A stretch of 64,000 bases of DNA from Thalassobius sp049116315 (GTDB lineage: Bacteria; Pseudomonadota; Alphaproteobacteria; Rhodobacterales; Rhodobacteraceae): the NCBI GenBank assembly GCA_049116315.1, contig JAGDZD010000021.1, forward strand, positions 9,645 through 73,644, read 5' to 3'. Below the pieces are notes generated by a model that had not been told where the DNA came from, searched no databases, and was given only the letters and a program-made list of their open reading frames with translations. Position 1 is the stretch's first letter. Each line of letters begins with the position of its first letter. Positions 60,790-64,000 of the stretch are shown here, one piece after another. Both the position numbers and the translations under genes were made by a program.

Positions 60790-61947
60790 ATGACAGTCAT
60801 TGCAACGATCTCTTCCCACATTTTGCGCGTTGGACGCCGCAACCAGATGTTGGTGCGCATCGAAACCGAAGACGGTTTGGTGGGCTGGGGTGAATCTGGT
60901 TTGTCATCGCGCGAAACCTCTGTGGCCGCGATGGTCGAGCTGTTTTCCAAATCTTTGATTGGTCAGGATTCGCGCCGAATCAGCCGCATCTGGCAAGAGC
61001 TGTATCGCAGCCAGTATTTCGAAGGTGGCCGGGTGATCACAGCGGCGCTCTCGGCCATTGATATCGCGCTTTATGATCTGTTGGGCAAACGTCTTGGCGT
61101 GCCGGTCTATCAATTGTTGGGGGGCCAGCAACGTGAACGGGTTCCCAGCTTTGCCACCGCCACCGGCCCGTCCAGCGAAAAAATGCTCGCGCAGTTACAG
61201 ACGCTGATCGCCGCCGGGTGGGACTGTGTGCGGGTGGCCCCGTCTTACTATGGCGACGGCACTGTGTTTGAAGCGCGCAAAAGCATCGCCCAAACGGCCA
61301 AGAACCTGATTGATATTCGCGCGGCCATCGGCCCGGAAATCACTTTGGGCATCGATTACCATCATCGCCTGTCCCCCGCCGAGGCGGCTAGTTTTTGCAA
61401 CATGCTGCCGGCGGGCACTTTGGATTTTCTCGAAGAGCCGATCCGCGATGAAACCCCCGAAACCTATACGATGCTGCGCGCCATGACGGATATTCCTTTT
61501 GCCGTGGGCGAAGAGTTTTCGTCGAAATGGCAGGCCGGTCCCTATCTGGATCAAGGCCTGACCCAATACATGCGGATCGATATCTGCAACGTCGGCGGCT
61601 TTACCGAAGCGATGAAAATCGCCGGTTGGAGCGAGCGCCACTACATCGATTTGATGCCGCACAATCCTTTGGGGCCTGTCTGTACAGCGGCCACGGCGCA
61701 TCTGGCAGCGGCGGTTCCAAATCTGAGCTGGGTGGAGACCCGGCAAAGCCCGGTTGAGGAGCTGGGCTTTCACGATCCGGATATCTTCCCGGTTCAAACC
61801 CCGATGGAGGGGCCCGATTACATCGTCACTGATGCGCCGGGTCTTGGGGTGGAGATCGACGAAGACGCGCTGCGTGCAGCCGAAAATCCGATCCACACAG
61901 AATGTCCGCATCTCATCAAACCCGATGGGAGCGTGACGAACTGGTAA
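60790..61947 (+). CDS. Enolase-superfamily sugar-acid dehydratase (galactonate dehydratase-like)
   Basis: 385 aa mandelate-racemase-family enzyme. The lid domain shows GLVGWGESGLSSRE. Metal ligands are D in GIDYHHRLSP (about 195), E in DFLEEPIRDE (about 221) and E in AVGEEFSSKW (about 247). The His-containing LMPHNPLGPVCTAATAHLAA near 297 resembles D-galactonate dehydratases. It would convert galactonate to 2-keto-3-deoxygalactonate for DgoK, encoded divergently. Operator C in its promoter links it to the GntR regulator at 11061. Another 6-deoxyhexonate is a possible substrate. Confidence 0.88.
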   Translation: MTVIATISSHILRVGRRNQMLVRIETEDGLVGWGESGLSSRETSVAAMVELFSKSLIGQDSRRISRIWQELYRSQYFEGGRVITAALSAIDIALYDLLGKRLGVPVYQLLGGQQRERVPSFATATGPSSEKMLAQLQTLIAAGWDCVRVAPSYYGDGTVFEARKSIAQTAKNLIDIRAAIGPEITLGIDYHHRLSPAEAASFCNMLPAGTLDFLEEPIRDETPETYTMLRAMTDIPFAVGEEFSSKWQAGPYLDQGLTQYMRIDICNVGGFTEAMKIAGWSERHYIDLMPHNPLGPVCTAATAHLAAAVPNLSWVETRQSPVEELGFHDPDIFPVQTPMEGPDYIVTDAPGLGVEIDEDALRAAENPIHTECPHLIKPDGSVTNW

Positions 61948-61984
61948 TTTGCCAGAAGAGGAGGAGAAGACATGTTTATTCTAA

Positions 61985-62340
61985 ATTGAGAGGGCTCGCC
62001 GCTTCTTTCAAAAGGCGATTGCTGCAAATGGATTGCCGGACAAGGTTGTCATCGACAAGAGCGGCGCCAATCGCGCCGGGCTGAATTGGATCAATATTCG
62101 GCTTAAGTTCGCACGGCAAAACCGTCTGATACAGATCTTGCAGGTCACGTATTTGAACAACAATATCGAGCAGGATCATCGTTTCATTAAGAGGATGACC
62201 CGGCCGATGATGGGCTTCAAAGCGGTTCACTCGGCCAGTGCAACCCTTGCCGGATCGAAGTGGCCCACATGATCCGAAAGCGACAAATCGGGTCAAAAGG
62301 ACAATCCATTTTCCAAGTCATGGCTGACCTCGCAGCATAA
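61985..62340 (+). pseudogene. IS6-family transposase remnant (5'-truncated, frameshifted)
   Basis: The C-terminal half of an IS6-type DDE transposase is readable from 61985: LPDKVVIDKSGANRAGLN (containing the second catalytic Asp), then TYLNNNIEQDHRFIKRMTRP (with the catalytic Glu) and MMGFKAVHSASATLAG. A one-base deletion near 62255-62265 shifts the frame; in the next frame it continues EVAHMIRKRQIGSKGQ to a TAA at 62338-62340. The catalytic DDE set is incomplete because the N-terminus is missing. A possible right inverted repeat ends at 62392 (GGTAGTGTCGCAAA on the minus strand). It marks past insertion between the dehydratase and the RTX gene. Confidence 0.88.
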
Positions 62341-62447
62341 TTGTGTCCTGTGAAGCGCCTACTCACATCAACGAAAAATTTGCGACACTACCTAAAAGAA
62401 GCCCATCTGTTCTTCCCGGAGAAGAGGCCTTCAACTGGAGTACTATG

Positions 62448-63791
62448 TCAATGGTACCCAAGAATATCGACTCTCAAACCGTTTTCGGCAACCACCAAGT
62501 CTTCCACGCGAAGTGTTTGTCCTCCAGTCACACGAGCGATAATTTCGTCACCTGCCAATATGTCCGCACCCAAACCGTTCGACCACACCTGTATCGATAT
62601 GGTTGCTTCTAAATCCTCCACTGTGCCGTCCGCCTGCAAAATGAAACCGTGCTCAATATAAATAGTGTCCTGAGTAGGATCAAAATCGGTGATTCTTGAC
62701 TCTGTTAGATCGAAGCCAGAACCGGGTCCGCCCCCGCCATATTGTGTCAAAGACAGACCGAAGATGTCTGCGCCATCACCTCCCGTGAGGACATTTCCGT
62801 TACTCGAAAGAATGATATCATCACCCGAGCCACCCTGTACTGTGCTCATGACACTTGGGTTCGAAACATCTTGCGTGAGCTGGCCGGAGGCAAAAACCAA
62901 ATCATTTCCATCGCCTGCGTCCAACAGGTCCCCGGGGCCACCACGGATCGTATCATCGCCACCACTGGCCGAAATTGTTTCGGGTAAGTAAAAATTGCTA
63001 AGGATATTATGTCCAGTGTCATCATCTGTGAACGTCCCACCGTCAACGACGATGGTGACTGGAATGTCGATGAAGTCATCCACCGATGCGCCGAAAACCT
63101 CGGCAAGAACACTATCACCGAACATCACGTCCACGCCATCGCCAGTTTCGCGTGCTACAAAGTTAACATCGGAAGTGTCCCCATCGGAAACAAAGAAACG
63201 AATCCCATTCAACCGGTCTGTATCTGGGTCGTAGTCAAGCAAACGAAGCGGGTTTTCAGCACTCGTGGAAAGATGGAGATCATATTCGTCCGCGCCATCC
63301 CCCCCCACAATCGTAGAACCGTTTGACCCGCGAATGAAATCATCGCCAGCGCCACCATAGATGCTGTTTTCGCCGTCTGTATCAATGAGATCATCGTTCT
63401 CATCCCCTCCAAACAAGCTATCATTGCCGCCCTCGCCGAGCAGCACGTCGCGCCCTTCTCCGCCCCAAACGGCATCATCGCCATCACCAAGGAACGCAAC
63501 GCCAAAAACATCACCTTCAATAACCAACGTATCTTCGCCACTGCCGGTTGTGATGTCATAGGCGTTATCGGTGACTTGGTACGCGCCTCCGACAGTACTC
63601 GCACCATCGTTAATTTGCCCAACTGTGTCTGTGACGTCGATCGCGCCTTCACCAAGCGTTGGCGCTTCTGGGGCAAGTCGGTCAGGGGAGCCCGGTTCTT
63701 CGTCGTTCCCGACTTCTGGCTCTGGGCTGTCTCCATCCATCAGGCCAGCAAGCACCCCAAACCCCAACAATGACAAAAGAATTATTTCCAT
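62448..63791 (-). CDS. RTX-repeat calcium-binding protein
   Basis: 447 aa acidic protein. The N-terminal hydrophobic stretch MEIILLSLLGFGVLAGLMD acts as a membrane or export segment, followed by an acidic linker. Hemolysin-type nonapeptide repeats (GGxGxDxxx-like) occur in three blocks: GDGDDAVWGGEGRDVLLGEG/GNDSLFGG (about 100-145), GGAGDDFIRG/GGDGADEYDL (about 145-175) and GGDDTIRGGPGDLLDAGDGNDLV (about 275-305) with GGDGADIFGL further on. Such proteins are surface or secreted calcium binders. No secretion genes adjoin it. Base composition looks lower in GC than its neighbours. Function unknown. Confidence 0.85.
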   Translation of the reverse strand: MEIILLSLLGFGVLAGLMDGDSPEPEVGNDEEPGSPDRLAPEAPTLGEGAIDVTDTVGQINDGASTVGGAYQVTDNAYDITTGSGEDTLVIEGDVFGVAFLGDGDDAVWGGEGRDVLLGEGGNDSLFGGDENDDLIDTDGENSIYGGAGDDFIRGSNGSTIVGGDGADEYDLHLSTSAENPLRLLDYDPDTDRLNGIRFFVSDGDTSDVNFVARETGDGVDVMFGDSVLAEVFGASVDDFIDIPVTIVVDGGTFTDDDTGHNILSNFYLPETISASGGDDTIRGGPGDLLDAGDGNDLVFASGQLTQDVSNPSVMSTVQGGSGDDIILSSNGNVLTGGDGADIFGLSLTQYGGGGPGSGFDLTESRITDFDPTQDTIYIEHGFILQADGTVEDLEATISIQVWSNGLGADILAGDEIIARVTGGQTLRVEDLVVAENGLRVDILGYH

Positions 63792-64000
63792 AGAATTCTA
63801 CCCTTGAACCACTTTCCACATGATCGGCAATGACAATTTATTATATGAATTCCCTCCTGGTTCAACCTATAATCTATGCGACCGCTCACGCTTCTCTCAA
63901 ACCGAGAGCGCCACCTTGTGTTGGCCCAATCCTTCTTGGCGGGGGTAACGCCGGTCAAACCAGCCTTGTCGGGCTGTAGAGCAGTGGATTGAAAATCCTC
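63792..64000. other. Right-edge region without a supported gene
   Basis: Contains the leader of the RTX gene with inverted TTGAACC (63804) and GGTTCAA (63859), then a GC-rich stretch with a CAGCC/GGCTG stem (63961-63975) and tRNA-like sequence to the edge. No protein-coding frame is convincing. Confidence 0.5.
63976..64000 (+). tRNA. Possible 3' part of tRNA-Phe(GAA), cut by the window edge
   Basis: The last 25 bases contain GTAGAGCA (D-arm end) and an anticodon stem-loop with loop TTGAAAA, giving anticodon GAA. This matches the central part of bacterial tRNA-Phe. The sequence before it does not give the expected acceptor strand and GCTC D-stem partner, so it is either a tRNA fragment at an integration junction or a chance likeness. 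The T-arm would lie beyond the window. Confidence 0.35.

Overview
The gene content suggests a Roseobacter-group alphaproteobacterium (Rhodobacteraceae). The grounds are protein style, the dense set of periplasmic-binding-protein transporters, TRAP and Liv systems, IclR/GntR/LacI-controlled sugar-acid operons, and a parAB/rep module of the kind found on roseobacter plasmids and chromids. The parA-parB genes, three parS-like palindromes, an AT-rich iteron-like origin and a divergent Rep_3-type initiator at 35.8-40.1 kb make an extrachromosomal replicon likely. No tool was run, so family names rest on motifs and similarity recognised by eye.

Layout. 0-0.7 kb: the start of a xylose-type binding-protein gene running off the left edge. 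1-11.8 kb: a sulfated-sugar locus with two S1 sulfatases, an ABC transporter lacking its ATPase, a short-chain dehydrogenase, an SMP-30 lactonase, an amidohydrolase-type lactonase, an aldo/keto reductase and a GntR regulator. 11.9-24.1 kb: an IclR-controlled block with aldehyde dehydrogenase, CoA-transferase, enoyl-CoA hydratase, a solute-binding-like protein without signal peptide, an SDR, a zinc alcohol dehydrogenase and a complete ribose-type ABC importer. 24.2-24.7 kb: ccdAB toxin-antitoxin. 24.9-35.8 kb: a LacI-controlled block with a second sugar ABC importer (with MalK/UgpC ATPase), three SDRs, a 2,4-diketo-3-deoxy-sugar-acid hydrolase, an enolase paralogue and an APH-fold kinase. 35.9-40.1 kb: replication and partition. 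40.1-49.4 kb: a DMT exporter, two beta-hydroxyacid dehydrogenases, a Gfo/Idh oxidoreductase, a TRAP transporter, a galactarolactone-cycloisomerase-like enzyme and a GntR regulator. 49.9-51.3 kb: a formylglycine-generating enzyme and OsmC. 51.4-57.1 kb: a Liv-type ABC importer, SMP-30 lactonase and tautomerase. 57.2-61.9 kb: a soluble two-component system, 2-keto-3-deoxygalactonokinase and a galactonate-dehydratase-like enzyme. 62-64 kb: a decayed IS6-family transposase, an RTX-repeat protein and what looks like the 3' part of a tRNA-Phe at the right edge.

How it works together (inference). Sulfatases, activated by the formylglycine-generating enzyme, would desulfate algal galactose or fucose-type sugars. 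Importers bring sugars in. Dehydrogenases and lactonases make aldonates, and the galactonate dehydratase and DgoK lead into the De Ley-Doudoroff route. The SDR/hydrolase pair at 30.8-32.4 kb fits the non-phosphorylative end of an L-fucose or L-rhamnose pathway. No KDPGal aldolase was found in the window.

The most informative non-coding signal is a set of paired palindromes that link distant operons. They are a GTACATTATTT element at 2.7, 11.0 and 60.7 kb; a 21-bp element at 16.2 and 19.5 kb; GTTCACGTGAAC at 30.7 and 34.7 kb; TTGCGGG-2-CCCGCAA at 57.2 and 60.4 kb; and GTTTCG-3-CGAAAC three times around parAB. A strong hairpin also lies just downstream of the binding-protein gene in all five complete transport operons.
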